From: Neobacillus muris
GTDB lineage: Bacteria; Bacillota; Bacilli; Bacillales; Cytobacillaceae
Length of the DNA: 64,000 bases
NCBI RefSeq assembly: GCF_943193175.1
Contig: NZ_CALPDF010000001.1
Coordinates: 186,001-250,000 of the forward strand
Direction of reading: 5' to 3'
Shown here: positions 34,569 through 43,461 of the stretch, one piece after another
How the letters are laid out: each line of letters starts with the position of its first letter
Position numbering within the stretch: the stretch's first letter is position 1
Notes under the pieces: model-generated
Database searches by the model: none
The model's input: the letters and a program-made list of their open reading frames with translations, nothing else
What the model was told of the DNA's origin: nothing
Translations under genes and position numbers: made by a program

Positions 34569-35618
34569 TTATTGCTGCTTCAATGCATCCTCAAGCAATT
34601 TTGTATTCACAATTTCTTTAGCATCGATCGCTTTATCAATCAGCTTTTCTTTCGCATACCAGTCGATCTGTGTCTGAATATCCTCTTCTAGCAATTTTCC
34701 ATCACGATCCATATAAGGCAGGCCTTTTTTCACTACTTCTGGGTCTTGGCCGACATATTTGGCAATAATATTGACCACTTCATCGTAATTCTCCCCAGGA
34801 ACCACTTTTCCGTCTTTTGTGGTGAGGACCGCATCATAATAGTAACGGGTTGCCTTTGCATACGCCTTTAAAAAGCGAACGGCCGCGTCTTTATTTTCCG
34901 CAAACTTCGGTGAGTAGAAGATGCCGGAGGTTTGGTAGTCGATTTCGTCGCCTACTTGGGTGATAACTTTTCCATACCCTTCCTCGACAACCGTAGAAAT
35001 ATTAGGCTCGTTTAAAATAACGGCATCCACTTGCTTGCTGTTCAATGCTTCCATCAAGCCATTAATGCTGTTAAGCGGCACTAATTGAATATCCTTTAAA
35101 GTAAGCCCCTGTTTTTCTAAAATTCTCCCCGCCATATAGTGGAAGGTAGAACCTGTTTGGGTTATGCCAATTTTCTTGCCCTTTAAATCTTTTGGTGAGC
35201 TGACGTCTGAATCCTTTGGCACTAATAGGGCGGAAGATGAAAACCCTTTCGCTTCACGTCCCTTGTCAGCCACAATCCATAACTTCTGTCCACCTGCAAC
35301 CATATTGTAAAGGCTGGCAGTAATCCCGGTTGCTCCTACATCTACACTGCCTCCCGCAGTGGCAACGGCGATTGGCTGAGCAGCCTCAAACCATTTAGCA
35401 TTGGCCTTAATGCCTTCTTCTTTAAAAAATCCCTTTTCGATCGCTATAAATAGCGGTGCCGAGCTTGTTAACTTTAACATGCCAATATCAACAGAAACCT
35501 CTTCTGCAGACTTCTTTCCTGAACCTGAACTCTCCTTGTCCTCCTGCTGCCCGCAGCCAGCTAGGACCAGTGCCAGCATCAGGACAACTGCCAAGAGCCG
35601 GAAAACATTTTGCTTCAT
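34569..35618 (-). CDS. ABC transporter substrate-binding lipoprotein, SsuA/NMT1 type
   Basis: About 349 residues. I chose the ATG at 35618 with GGAGG 9 nt before it; the longer reading frame upstream is not needed. The N-terminus MKQNVFRLLAVVLMLALVLAGCGQ is a lipoprotein signal with lipobox LAGC. The mature part has the SsuA/NMT1 bilobal pattern (IGMLKLTSSAPLFIAIEKGFFKEEGI, GSVDVGATGITA, KKIGITQTGS). It captures the substrate outside the cell for the ATPase and permease coded after it. Ligand not determinable here. Confidence 0.9.
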   Translation of the reverse strand: MKQNVFRLLAVVLMLALVLAGCGQQEDKESSGSGKKSAEEVSVDIGMLKLTSSAPLFIAIEKGFFKEEGIKANAKWFEAAQPIAVATAGGSVDVGATGITASLYNMVAGGQKLWIVADKGREAKGFSSSALLVPKDSDVSSPKDLKGKKIGITQTGSTFHYMAGRILEKQGLTLKDIQLVPLNSINGLMEALNSKQVDAVILNEPNISTVVEEGYGKVITQVGDEIDYQTSGIFYSPKFAENKDAAVRFLKAYAKATRYYYDAVLTTKDGKVVPGENYDEVVNIIAKYVGQDPEVVKKGLPYMDRDGKLLEEDIQTQIDWYAKEKLIDKAIDAKEIVNTKLLEDALKQQ

Positions 35619-35792
35619 CACTTTAAACCTCCACAGTAATTTAATCTCCTCTATTATAACGCAGCTGTCCATAAAATCGACATAATTTTCTAAAAAAGAG
35701 ACAAGAAGGATGACCCCGATAAGCTTCTCCTTGGCACCTGCTTGCTCTATTCCATCGATAAGCAAAAGAAGCAGCAGATGCCCCCTTTCGAC

Positions 35793-35830
35793 AAAAAAAC
35801 AGCTAGATCCACATGGAGTCTAGCTGTTTT
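35793..35830 (-). terminator. Terminator after the LysM-NlpC/P60 gene
   Basis: ACAGCTAGA (35799-35807) pairs with TCTAGCTGT (35819-35827); minus-strand U7 follows. Confidence 0.88.
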
Positions 35831-35850
35831 CAGGGCCATGGATCTCCCCA

Positions 35851-37161
35851 TTAGTAAGGGGATTTGGCGCCTAGGTATCTAGTTTTCCAATAGGTGGATG
35901 TCATATCAGAAATGACAACACCAGAGGAAGCTGCACTAATAAATTGGTTGTTTCCTAGATAAATGCCAACATGGGACGGCCCGACTTTATAGGTTTCAAA
36001 AAAAACAAGGTCTCCCACGCTTGGTGAACTTACCGGTGTGGCTGCATCCCATTGTGTTGCGGCCGTTCGCGGCAAAGTGATTCCCACTTTAGCAAAAACA
36101 TATTTGGTAAAGCCGCTGCAATCAAATCCCGCAGGCGTATTTCCTGCCCATTTATACGGAGCACCAACATATTTCTTGGCTTCTGCAATCACGTCTTCCA
36201 CGAGTGAAGCAGATGCCGCTGCTGGTTTTTGGGCTGTTTCGGTTGATGCCGCAGGCGCTTGGGCGGCTTCAGAATTAGAAGTCACTGGTGCCGTTTCCGC
36301 TGCAGGTGCGGCTGCCTGTGCAGGTGCACTATTTGCTGCGGCTGGTTTGGCTGTTGTTGCACTGGATTCGGCTGGTTTTGCCGCTGATGCTGCCGCACTT
36401 AATTCCGCTGTCGCTGTTTCTGCAGGTGCTGCACTTGAACTTGATTCCGCTGGTTTTGCTGCCTGTGCCGGTGCCGTTTCGCTTGAAGCGGCTAGTGCCG
36501 CTGCCTCTGCCGTCGTTCCTGAAGCAGCAGCAGTCTCATCGGCTGGAGTACTTGAAGCGGCCGGTGCGGCTGCGTCAGAGGTTACCGTCGCAGTTTCCTC
36601 AGATGCTTCCGCAGCGGCTTCAGCTGTCTGCTTAGAGTCACCGGCAGCATAACTGCTTACATTTAACGTTTTTCCAGCATAAATAGTATCAGAGGATAAT
36701 TGATTCATAGATTTAAGCTGAGAAACGGTCAAATGAAAACGCGCCCCGATCTCAGAAAGCGTATCACCTTTTTGAATCGTATAAGAAGAAGGACTTACAT
36801 CCGCTTCGGCAATCTTCAATTGCATCCCAATTTGAAGAAAACCAGAAGTCATGCCATTTAAGCGTTTTAATTCACTTACGGTTGTGCCATTCTCTTTGGC
36901 AATCTTCCAAAGACTATCCCCTTTTTTAACAGTATAAGTAAGTGAAAGTTTTTGATTGACATAGATCGTATCACCAGAAAGTGCATTCCACTCTTTTAAC
37001 TGTTTAATAGACACATGATGGGTTTGGGCAATTTTCCATAGGCTGTCCCCTGGACGGACAGTATATGCGGGTTCTTCTGCACTTGCTGCGGCTCCAAAAG
37101 CAGTAAGGACAAGCCCAGCTGTGGCAGTTGCTGCTACTAGATTTTTCTTCACTTTCGCCAT
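35851..37161 (-). CDS. Cell-wall endopeptidase with three LysM domains and NlpC/P60
   Basis: About 436 residues, secreted (signal peptide ending ASAEEP). Three LysM repeats follow (YTVRPGDSLWKIAQ, YTVKKGDSLWKIAK, YTIQKGDTLSEIGA) that bind peptidoglycan. A long linker of Ala, Ser, Thr, Pro and Glu (about 190-315) leads to the NlpC/P60 domain with the catalytic cysteine in GFDCSGFTKYVF and histidine in SHVGIYLGN; it cleaves the gamma-D-Glu-diaminopimelate bond, as LytE/LytF-type enzymes do. I chose the ATG at 37161 (MAKVKKN...) behind GAAGGA; the reading frame is open further upstream but begins with a non-signal sequence. The linker DNA is locally repetitive and GC-rich. Confidence 0.92.
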   Translation of the reverse strand: MAKVKKNLVAATATAGLVLTAFGAAASAEEPAYTVRPGDSLWKIAQTHHVSIKQLKEWNALSGDTIYVNQKLSLTYTVKKGDSLWKIAKENGTTVSELKRLNGMTSGFLQIGMQLKIAEADVSPSSYTIQKGDTLSEIGARFHLTVSQLKSMNQLSSDTIYAGKTLNVSSYAAGDSKQTAEAAAEASEETATVTSDAAAPAASSTPADETAAASGTTAEAAALAASSETAPAQAAKPAESSSSAAPAETATAELSAAASAAKPAESSATTAKPAAANSAPAQAAAPAAETAPVTSNSEAAQAPAASTETAQKPAAASASLVEDVIAEAKKYVGAPYKWAGNTPAGFDCSGFTKYVFAKVGITLPRTAATQWDAATPVSSPSVGDLVFFETYKVGPSHVGIYLGNNQFISAASSGVVISDMTSTYWKTRYLGAKSPY

Positions 37162-37301
37162 TTCCTTCTTTCCTTCATTTACTTCATTTACTTCAATAGA
37201 CATAATAATCCTTTTTTCGACAAAATACATCCGACGAAAGTGGCAGTTTCATTGGGTCTACACAACCAACTATGTGAACCGTTCCGATATCAGCCCAAAA
37301 C

Positions 37302-37326
37302 AAAAAACCTGACGATCAGCCAGGTT
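37302..37326 (-). terminator. Terminator overlapping the end of the 37316-37669 gene
   Basis: AACCTG/CAGGTT stem then U6 on the minus strand; the stem includes the gene's TGA stop (37316-37318). Confidence 0.65.
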
Positions 37327-37669
37327 CTTCTAGATCGGCGGAAAAGATGCCGCCCAAATATGCTGCATGTTCAAGGTACTGCTGCACAAATTCCTCTAAA
37401 GCCATCGGGATGCCCGTATCCTCCAGCCAATAATCATAACTGACTGCAATACTCCGCTTGATCAAATCATTGTGAACCCATTTATCGGCTAATGGGTGGC
37501 CCGAACTGGCCAGGACATGTTCAACTTCCTTCATACTGGCAATCCTCAACACCCTCTTAAAAAGTTGGTATCCTCCAATCCTATTATATGCCATTCCAAT
37601 AAAATAATGCTTCGGGCACTGCACTGAATGGCACTGAGTCCAATCCTTGCACAAACAAACTGGCGACAT
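37316..37669 (-). CDS. Small protein of unknown function
   Basis: 117 residues, not recognised. AGGAGTGGAG lies a few nt before the ATG, and an intrinsic terminator closes the gene, so it is probably real. The N-terminus is Cys/His-rich (C5, C7, C18, H14, H21), perhaps metal-binding; the rest is mostly helical with IASMKEVEHVLASSGHPLADKWV and a C-terminal acidic tail. No signal peptide. A later start at the internal ATG (MAYNRIGGYQ) would remove the Cys-rich part. It is divergent from the ascorbate-type PTS regulator. Confidence 0.6.
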   Translation of the reverse strand: MSPVCLCKDWTQCHSVQCPKHYFIGMAYNRIGGYQLFKRVLRIASMKEVEHVLASSGHPLADKWVHNDLIKRSIAVSYDYWLEDTGIPMALEEFVQQYLEHAAYLGGIFSADLEEPG

Positions 37670-37742
37670 TTGGTCTCCACTCCTGATAAACTATGGTGTA
37701 TATTTAAATCAAGCAATTGCCTAATAAAATTTAAGTACTTTT

Positions 37743-37762
37743 TTGCACAAAACTTTGTGCAA
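37743..37762. promoter_or_regulatory. Inverted repeat TTGCACAAA-N2-TTTGTGCAA, candidate operator
   Basis: Perfect 9-bp arms directly before the RBS of the PRD regulator gene. Its position suggests control of the regulator-PTS operon, by that regulator or another factor. Confidence 0.6.
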
Positions 37763-37775
37763 GGGAGGTATCGAA

Positions 37776-39890
37776 GTGTCACTTGACCAACGCAGTACTG
37801 CCATTTTATCGCATATGGTGAAAGCGCAAACCTATGTGTCTGTCAGAGAATTAACCGAGAAATTTCATATTTCAAGGAGAACGATTTATTACGATATAGA
37901 AAAAATTAACGATTGGTTAAAAGACAACCAGCTGCCAATGGTGAAGAATGTCCGTTCAGCCGGTTTCATTTTAGAGGACGAGGCCAGAAAGCATGTGCCT
38001 GAAAAGTTAGGAGAGCTGCCATCCTGGCATTATGAGTATTCAGCCAAGGAAAGGAAAGCATGGCTTGCCATTTACCTGATTGCACGCGAAACGCCCCTAT
38101 TTCTCGAAAATTTAATGGAGAAATTGAGGGTTAGCCGCAATACCACCATCGAGGACCTGAAAGCATTAAAAACGGAATTGGAACGGTTCGAGTTGACCCT
38201 GCTGTTCGATCGGAAAGACGGCTATCTCATCCTTGGTGAGGAAGATAATAAACGAAAAGCCATTGTCTATTACCTTCAACATGTTCTGACCGATAAAAAT
38301 TGGCAATTATTTTTTTCAAAAATCCCATTCCTTTTAAATGTTGGAGCGAACGAAGATCACCTTTTCGATTACGAGAAATTGAAAGCGGTTCAACGGATCA
38401 TTGGAGAAAGCGAGCAAGAATTAAATCTCCAGTTTACCGATGAAGTCCTATACAATTTATCGGTTCGTCTCCTGCTTTTTTGCAAAAGAGCCGCTCAAGG
38501 AAAAAAAATTACCATCGACCCGATCGACAAGGAAATTTTACAAGCAGCCAAGCCATTCCAAGCGGCCAAAAAAATCAGCGACAAGCTTTCCGTCTTGTTT
38601 GAGCTTGAATTTCCAGAGGAAGAAATCTTGTATATGACCAAGCATTTGCTTAGTTCGAGAATCCAGTTCTCAAAGGATCTTCAGCTAAAAAGCCTAAATG
38701 AGGATGAACAAATTCTGACGGCTGTGGTTTCCGATATGGTCGCCGATTTTCAAAAGTATGCCTGTGTATTTTTTGAAAATCGCACAGAAATTGAGAGCCA
38801 TCTTCTATTGCACATAAAACCGGCCTATTACAGGATCCAATATGGATTGGAATTCGAAAGTGATATGACCGAAACGATTAAAAAGGAGTACCATGACATA
38901 TTCCTTTTAACCCAAAAGGTCATCGTGCATCTGGAGGCTGTCGTCGGAAAACAGATGAACGAACATGAAATCGCCCTGATCGCGATGCATTTCGGCGGAT
39001 GGATGCGCAAGGTAGGCGTTAAACCGGCAGCCAGAAAAAGCGCCCTGCTGGTGTGCACCAATGGAGTGGGAACATCCAGATTGCTCATGCACCAATTGGA
39101 AGGTCTTTTTTCGACCGTAGATTTGATAGGCTGTGTTTCCTTAAGGGATTATGAGAGACAGCAATACCAGGCAGACTTTATCATTTCAACGATCCCTTTA
39201 GAGGAAAAAGATAAGCCTGTGTTTGTCGTAAGCCCCATCTTAACGGAGACCGAAAAAGAAAGCCTATTAAAGAAAGTAATTGGTCACCTTGAGACGCCGC
39301 CAAAGCAGCACTATTCCATGGAAGCCTTGATGGAGATGATTGGCAGGCATGCGGCGATTTTTGACAAAGAAGGTCTCCATCAGGAGTTAAAGCAATACCT
39401 CTGCAAACCGGAACGGCCGGTTCAGGATATCGAAAAGCCGCCTTTGGCCAGTTTGCTTAAAGAGGAAGCCATTCAGCTAAAAAATCATGTAACCGATTGG
39501 CAAGAAGCGATTCGAACAGCCGCCAAACCTCTTTTAAAGAACGGTTTTATTACAGAAGCCTACACACAGGCCATGATTGAAAATATTGAAAAAATGGGAC
39601 CTTACATTGTGATTTCCCCAAGCGTGGCCATCCCGCATGCACGCCCAGAGGATGGGGTCCACACATTAAGCATGAGCATGCTGAAGCTTGAAAAGGCAGT
39701 CCCCTTTTCTGAAAAAGCAGGGCATGACATCCATCTTGTCATTGTCTTGGCTGCGGTTGATGGAGAGACGCATCTGAAAGCCCTTTCTCAATTGACCACC
39801 ATACTTTCAGAGGAAGAGAACATCAAGGAAATCATCCAGGCTGGCAGCTCAAAAGAAATTTTCCAAATCGTCAGCAGGTATTCCAGATAA
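37776..39890 (+). CDS. PRD-containing PTS regulator (BglG/MtlR family) of an ascorbate-type PTS
   Basis: About 704 residues. HTH_11 at the N-terminus (SVRELTEKFHISRRTIYYDI), a second HTH (LRVSRNTTIEDLK), two PRDs (histidines in LHIKPAYYRI and IALIAMHFGGW), an EIIB-like domain (ALLVCTNGVGTS, C about 427) and a C-terminal EIIA-like domain (SPSVAIPHARPED, H about 621). The start is GTG at 37776, 7 nt after GGGAGG. It is followed 19 bp later by a separate EIIA with clear similarity to its own C-terminal domain. It should activate the downstream PTS genes in response to phosphorylation by HPr and the PTS. Confidence 0.9.
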   Translation: MSLDQRSTAILSHMVKAQTYVSVRELTEKFHISRRTIYYDIEKINDWLKDNQLPMVKNVRSAGFILEDEARKHVPEKLGELPSWHYEYSAKERKAWLAIYLIARETPLFLENLMEKLRVSRNTTIEDLKALKTELERFELTLLFDRKDGYLILGEEDNKRKAIVYYLQHVLTDKNWQLFFSKIPFLLNVGANEDHLFDYEKLKAVQRIIGESEQELNLQFTDEVLYNLSVRLLLFCKRAAQGKKITIDPIDKEILQAAKPFQAAKKISDKLSVLFELEFPEEEILYMTKHLLSSRIQFSKDLQLKSLNEDEQILTAVVSDMVADFQKYACVFFENRTEIESHLLLHIKPAYYRIQYGLEFESDMTETIKKEYHDIFLLTQKVIVHLEAVVGKQMNEHEIALIAMHFGGWMRKVGVKPAARKSALLVCTNGVGTSRLLMHQLEGLFSTVDLIGCVSLRDYERQQYQADFIISTIPLEEKDKPVFVVSPILTETEKESLLKKVIGHLETPPKQHYSMEALMEMIGRHAAIFDKEGLHQELKQYLCKPERPVQDIEKPPLASLLKEEAIQLKNHVTDWQEAIRTAAKPLLKNGFITEAYTQAMIENIEKMGPYIVISPSVAIPHARPEDGVHTLSMSMLKLEKAVPFSEKAGHDIHLVIVLAAVDGETHLKALSQLTTILSEEENIKEIIQAGSSKEIFQIVSRYSR

Positions 39891-39909
39891 TACGAAGGGA
39901 GTGATGCCA

Positions 39910-40353
39910 GTGCTTGCGGATTATCTTACAGTGGACATGGTCCAATTTAAAAAAGAAGCGCAAGATTGGGAAGAGGCCATTCGGATGGCAGCTGCGCCAT
40001 TGTTAGCAAAAGCTGCTATTGAACAGCAGTATGTTGAGACAATGATCGAAAATGTGAAGCAATTTGGTCCTTACATCGTGATCATGCCAAAGTTTGCCAT
40101 GCCCCATGCGCGGCCTGAATACGGCGTCAACAAATTGGGATTAAGTTTATTAGTTTTGGAAAAAGGCGTGACATTTGAAAGCGAGAAAAGCGCAAACGTT
40201 TTTCTTGTATTGGCAGCCCCTGACTCTGATTCACATTTAATCCTATTATCCGAATTATCATCGGTGTTAGCTAGTGAAGAGAAGGTCAGTGCCTTGATTG
40301 CAGCCAAAACTTATCAACAAGTAGCGGATCTATTAAAGGAGGAAGCAAAATGA
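39910..40353 (+). CDS. PTS EIIA, ascorbate/mannitol type
   Basis: About 147 residues. The phospho-accepting histidine is in KFAMPHARPEYG. The stretch DWEEAIRMAAAPLLAKAAI...MIENVKQFGPYIVI aligns closely with the EIIA domain at the end of the upstream regulator. The start is uncertain: GGGAG at 39897-39901 best fits the GTG at 39910, but the GTG at 39901 and ATG at 39904 are in frame. It overlaps the EIIB start by 4 bp. UlaC-like role: phosphate transfer from HPr to EIIB. Confidence 0.88.
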   Translation: MLADYLTVDMVQFKKEAQDWEEAIRMAAAPLLAKAAIEQQYVETMIENVKQFGPYIVIMPKFAMPHARPEYGVNKLGLSLLVLEKGVTFESEKSANVFLVLAAPDSDSHLILLSELSSVLASEEKVSALIAAKTYQQVADLLKEEAK

Positions 40354-40622
40354 AAATTTTAGTTGTTTGCGGAAACGGATTAGGAAGCAGTTTTATGATG
40401 TCAATGAATGTCCAAAAGGCCATGAAGGAATTAAACATTGAGGGCACATGCTCACATACGGACTTAGCCAGCGCCAAGTCAGAAAGCGCCGACTACTATA
40501 TTGGATCTCCAGAAATTATGGACCAATTAAATGATGGCAGCAGAAAAGTCATTTCATTGGTGAACATGTTTAGCTTAGATGAAATTAAAAAAGCATTAAC
40601 GACTAACATACTGAAGGGTTGA
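40350..40622 (+). CDS. PTS EIIB, ascorbate (UlaB) type
   Basis: 90 residues with the N-terminal phosphocysteine loop ILVVCGNGLGSSFMM (C7) typical of UlaB/SgaB. It overlaps the EIIA stop (ATGA), and the EIIC gene starts just after. Passes phosphate to the substrate bound by EIIC. Confidence 0.9.
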   Translation: MKILVVCGNGLGSSFMMSMNVQKAMKELNIEGTCSHTDLASAKSESADYYIGSPEIMDQLNDGSRKVISLVNMFSLDEIKKALTTNILKG

Positions 40623-40627
40623 TATGT

Positions 40628-41890
40628 ATGCTTCATTTAATAATGAATGATATCTTGGGCACGCCCGCTATTTTAGTAGGGATCTTTGCCTTAATTGGTT
40701 TATTGCTGCAGAAAAAAGGGATTGCAGATGTCGTTTCCGGCACCTTGAAGACCATCATGGGCTTCATTATTTTAAGCGCCGGAGCCAATGTCATTACGGG
40801 ATCTTTAGGCTTATTCGGACAAATGTTTGAACATGCCTTCCACATTAAAGGAATTGTCCCAAATAACGAAGCCATTGTGGCATTAGCCCAAAAAACATTT
40901 GGCGCTGAAACGGCGATGATCATGGTCTTTGGTATGGTCGTCAATATTCTGCTGGCACGATTTACGAAATTAAAATATATCTTCTTAACCGGCCATCACA
41001 CGATGTTTATGGCATGTATGCTGGCTGCTGTTCTGGCGGCCGCCGGAATGGAAGGTGTCGTCCTGACCATTGTTGGCTCGATTATTCTTGGCGCGCTGAT
41101 GGTATTAATGCCGGCCATGCTTCAGCCTTTTACCCGGCAAATTACGGGATCTGATGATGTGGCAGTGGGACACTTTGGTTCCATTGGTTATTTCGTAGCA
41201 GGTACGATCGGTAAGTATTTTGGCAATAAAGAAAAAACAACAGAAGAAATTAAAGTGCCGAAATCGCTTGGATTCCTTCGTGATTCCTCAGTAGCACTAG
41301 CATTAACCATGGCTTTAATGTTCATCGTGGTCGCTTGTTTTACCGGTCCAGCCTTTATTGAAGGGGAATTAAGCGGCGGCACCAACTTTATCGTCTTCTC
41401 GTTAACGCAAGCGATTACGTTTGCCGGGGGCGTATTCATCGTATTGGCTGGGGTTCGGATGGTCATTGCGGAAATTGTTCCGGCCTTCAAAGGAATCGCC
41501 GACAAGGTAGTGCCGAATGCCAAACCGGCATTGGATTGCCCGATCGTATTCCCTTTTGCTCCAAACGCGGTAATCGTCGGCTTCTTATCCAGTTTTGTTG
41601 CCGGTGTCATTTGTATGTTCCTGCTCCCGGTTTTTGGATTATCGGTTATTGTTCCTGGGCTTGTTCCACATTTCTTTACTGGGGCGGCAGCAGGCGTCTT
41701 CGGAAATGCAACTGGCGGCAGACGCGGCGCCATTCTAGGGGCTTTCGCCAACGGTATTATCATCAGTTTCTTGCCGGCATTGTTATTGCCTGTTCTAGGT
41801 TCGCTTGGATTTAATGGCACTACATTCGGCGATGCAGACTTTGGTCTTGTTGGAATCTTGCTTGGCAATCTATTGAAATTATTCATGTGA
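40628..41890 (+). CDS. PTS EIIC, ascorbate (UlaA/SgaT) type
   Basis: About 420 residues with about eleven hydrophobic helices. It has the UlaA stretches KKGIADVVSGTLKTIMGF, FLTGHHTMFMACMLAAVL and GHFGSIGYFVAG. The ATG at 40628 lies 9 nt after AAGGG. With EIIA and EIIB it forms a full ascorbate-family PTS. No UlaG lactonase or later ascorbate enzyme follows, so the true substrate may be another sugar acid and the catabolic genes must lie elsewhere. Confidence 0.9.
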   Translation: MLHLIMNDILGTPAILVGIFALIGLLLQKKGIADVVSGTLKTIMGFIILSAGANVITGSLGLFGQMFEHAFHIKGIVPNNEAIVALAQKTFGAETAMIMVFGMVVNILLARFTKLKYIFLTGHHTMFMACMLAAVLAAAGMEGVVLTIVGSIILGALMVLMPAMLQPFTRQITGSDDVAVGHFGSIGYFVAGTIGKYFGNKEKTTEEIKVPKSLGFLRDSSVALALTMALMFIVVACFTGPAFIEGELSGGTNFIVFSLTQAITFAGGVFIVLAGVRMVIAEIVPAFKGIADKVVPNAKPALDCPIVFPFAPNAVIVGFLSSFVAGVICMFLLPVFGLSVIVPGLVPHFFTGAAAGVFGNATGGRRGAILGAFANGIIISFLPALLLPVLGSLGFNGTTFGDADFGLVGILLGNLLKLFM

Positions 41891-41929
41891 TTTTTAAGAT
41901 TAATGAACTTATAGACTACTAGTGAAGCA

Positions 41930-41969
41930 GGGGGCGGTTCTTGTGGTTTTCAACACAAGAGCCATCCCC
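41930..41969. terminator. Convergent hairpin of the GGGGACGGTTCTTGTG family
   Basis: GGGGGCGGTTCTTGTG (41930-41945) pairs with CACAAGAGCCATCCCC (41954-41969). It sits between convergent EIIC (plus) and ROK (minus) genes, 10 bp from the ROK stop. Confidence 0.75.
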
Positions 41970-41978
41970 TTCCTCTTT

Positions 41979-43133
41979 TTATTCCAAATCCAGCAGCGTA
42001 TTCTGTGCCTGAATCGCCGCTCCAAGCACTACCCCTTGATCCCTAAAATTGGAATAAAGTATTTTCACTTTTTCTTTTAGTGGTTCCCATATATATAAAT
42101 CACATTTTCTTTCGATAGCCTCTTTTATTTCCGGGAACTTTCGGATGGTATTGCCGCTTAAGATGATGACCTCTGGGTTATATAGGCACAATATATTGCT
42201 AATGGCCAGCGCCATATAGGTCGATACTCTATCCATAATATTAATGGCCCAGGACTCTCCATCACGGTATGCTTGGAACACATCATCTACGGTTTGAATG
42301 TCCTTTACATTCCTCGCACTCAACACGATGGCCCCTTCAGAAATATAGGTAGCAAGACAGCCAACCTTCCCGCAGCTGCATACATTCCCTGTCGGATCAA
42401 TGACCGTATGGCCAATTTCACCGGCGTTATTGGATTCGCCTCGATAAATCTCTCCATTTAAAATGATGGCAGAGCCAATACCTGATCCAATTCCTACTAA
42501 AACGGCATTCTGAGAATCTTTTGCCATACCGAAAAAATATTCAGCCACTATTTCCATTTTCAACTCATTATCAATGATGACCTCATACCCAATCCGTTTT
42601 TTAAGGTCATCAGCCAAACTGGCATTGTTCCATTTCAATTGATCCGATACCTTCACAATCCCATTTTGGTAATCAATCAGGCCTGGGAGACCGACCGCCA
42701 TTCCGAGAATTTTTTGACTAGGAATCTTATTTAAACGAATCAAGTTATTGGTATGGTTAGTGACCTTCTCCAATGTTTCCTCATATTTTTCCGATTGTAC
42801 TCTTGAGACATTTTCCCATACCACCATTTTGCCTGTGTAATTGACAATGCCTATTTTGATGACGGATTTATCAATCTCAACTCCAATCGTATAAAGGACA
42901 TCCCCGCAAACGTCGAGCAGGACTGCTTTTCTGCCTACACCTGAAGTGACTAACTCTGTCTCCCTCACAAACCCCTGCAGCTGGAGCTCACTGACAATTC
43001 TTGTTATCGTGGTCGGACTCATCCCAGTTATTTTGGCAATTTCCATTCTTGAAATAGGAGAATGACTTTTAATGATTTCTAGGACTAAATTCTTGTTTTG
43101 CTTTTTCATTAATAGCTGGTCCTGTTTCTCCAT
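41979..43133 (-). CDS. ROK-family transcriptional regulator (NagC/XylR type)
   Basis: A 384-residue repressor. Winged HTH at the N-terminus (SPISRMEIAKITGMSPTTITRIVSEL) followed by a ROK sugar-binding domain: VLVGIGSGIGSAIILNG, GEIGHTVIDP and the zinc motif CSCGKVGCLATYIS. The kinase-type motifs are degenerate, as usual in ROK regulators. It lies downstream of the isomerase/oxidoreductase/ABC operon in the same direction and is the likely regulator of it. An inverted repeat 21 bp before its start suggests autoregulation. Confidence 0.9.
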   Translation of the reverse strand: MEKQDQLLMKKQNKNLVLEIIKSHSPISRMEIAKITGMSPTTITRIVSELQLQGFVRETELVTSGVGRKAVLLDVCGDVLYTIGVEIDKSVIKIGIVNYTGKMVVWENVSRVQSEKYEETLEKVTNHTNNLIRLNKIPSQKILGMAVGLPGLIDYQNGIVKVSDQLKWNNASLADDLKKRIGYEVIIDNELKMEIVAEYFFGMAKDSQNAVLVGIGSGIGSAIILNGEIYRGESNNAGEIGHTVIDPTGNVCSCGKVGCLATYISEGAIVLSARNVKDIQTVDDVFQAYRDGESWAINIMDRVSTYMALAISNILCLYNPEVIILSGNTIRKFPEIKEAIERKCDLYIWEPLKEKVKILYSNFRDQGVVLGAAIQAQNTLLDLE

Positions 43134-43153
43134 TCGATTACCCTCTTTTTACT

Positions 43154-43175
43154 ATTTTAATGATCCAATTAAAAT
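43154..43175. promoter_or_regulatory. Inverted repeat ATTTTAAT-N6-ATTAAAAT, candidate ROK operator
   Basis: Perfect 8-bp arms centred 31 bp upstream of the ROK regulator's start. ROK operators are A/T-rich inverted repeats of this size, so autoregulation is plausible. Confidence 0.5.
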
Positions 43176-43406
43176 GGATTCCTTTCATAAAATACGGTTC
43201 TGAACTCGATCATATCATAATTATAAAGTCCTAAACCTGCTTAAAAGCAAAAAACGACAAAATATTCAAAAAGACCCTTTTAAGGAATCACGTTAATCCT
43301 CCCGCTGAAAGAACTAACATCATTCGATAAGAAAAGCGCTAGGGCGCTTGCGCAAGACAATTCTTAAAGTCTAAAACTTTTATACTTTCATATCTAATAA
43401 AACGAA

Positions 43407-43441
43407 GCACCCCAAAGGAGCTATTTTTTCCTTTAGGATGC
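43407..43441 (-). terminator. Terminator of the ABC/isomerase operon
   Basis: Minus strand GCATCCTAAAGGA pairs with TCCTTTGGGGTGC, then CGTTTTATT; 21 bp after the last gene's stop. Confidence 0.7.
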
Positions 43442-43461
43442 CCTTATTACATTCTATTACA

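Larger units (their letters stand above)
43134..43461. other. Gap between ROK gene and the isomerase operon
   Basis: Contains the inverted repeat 43154-43175, an AGCGCTAGGGCGCTTGCGC palindromic patch at 43334-43353, and the operon terminator 43407-43441. No gene seen. Confidence 0.6.

Noticed and set aside
35728..35745. Sigma-54-like TTGGCACCTGCTTGC
   Set aside because: GG and GC are separated by 9 bp, one short of the strict spacing, and no gene is suitably placed.
36038..36652. 204-residue plus-strand ORF opposite the LysM-NlpC/P60 gene
   Set aside because: Ala/Val/Ser-rich shadow of the repetitive linker on the real strand; no RBS and no family features.
41188..41886. 232-residue minus-strand ORF opposite the ascorbate-type EIIC
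   Set aside because: Pro/Thr/Lys-rich mirror of a membrane protein gene; typical antisense artefact.
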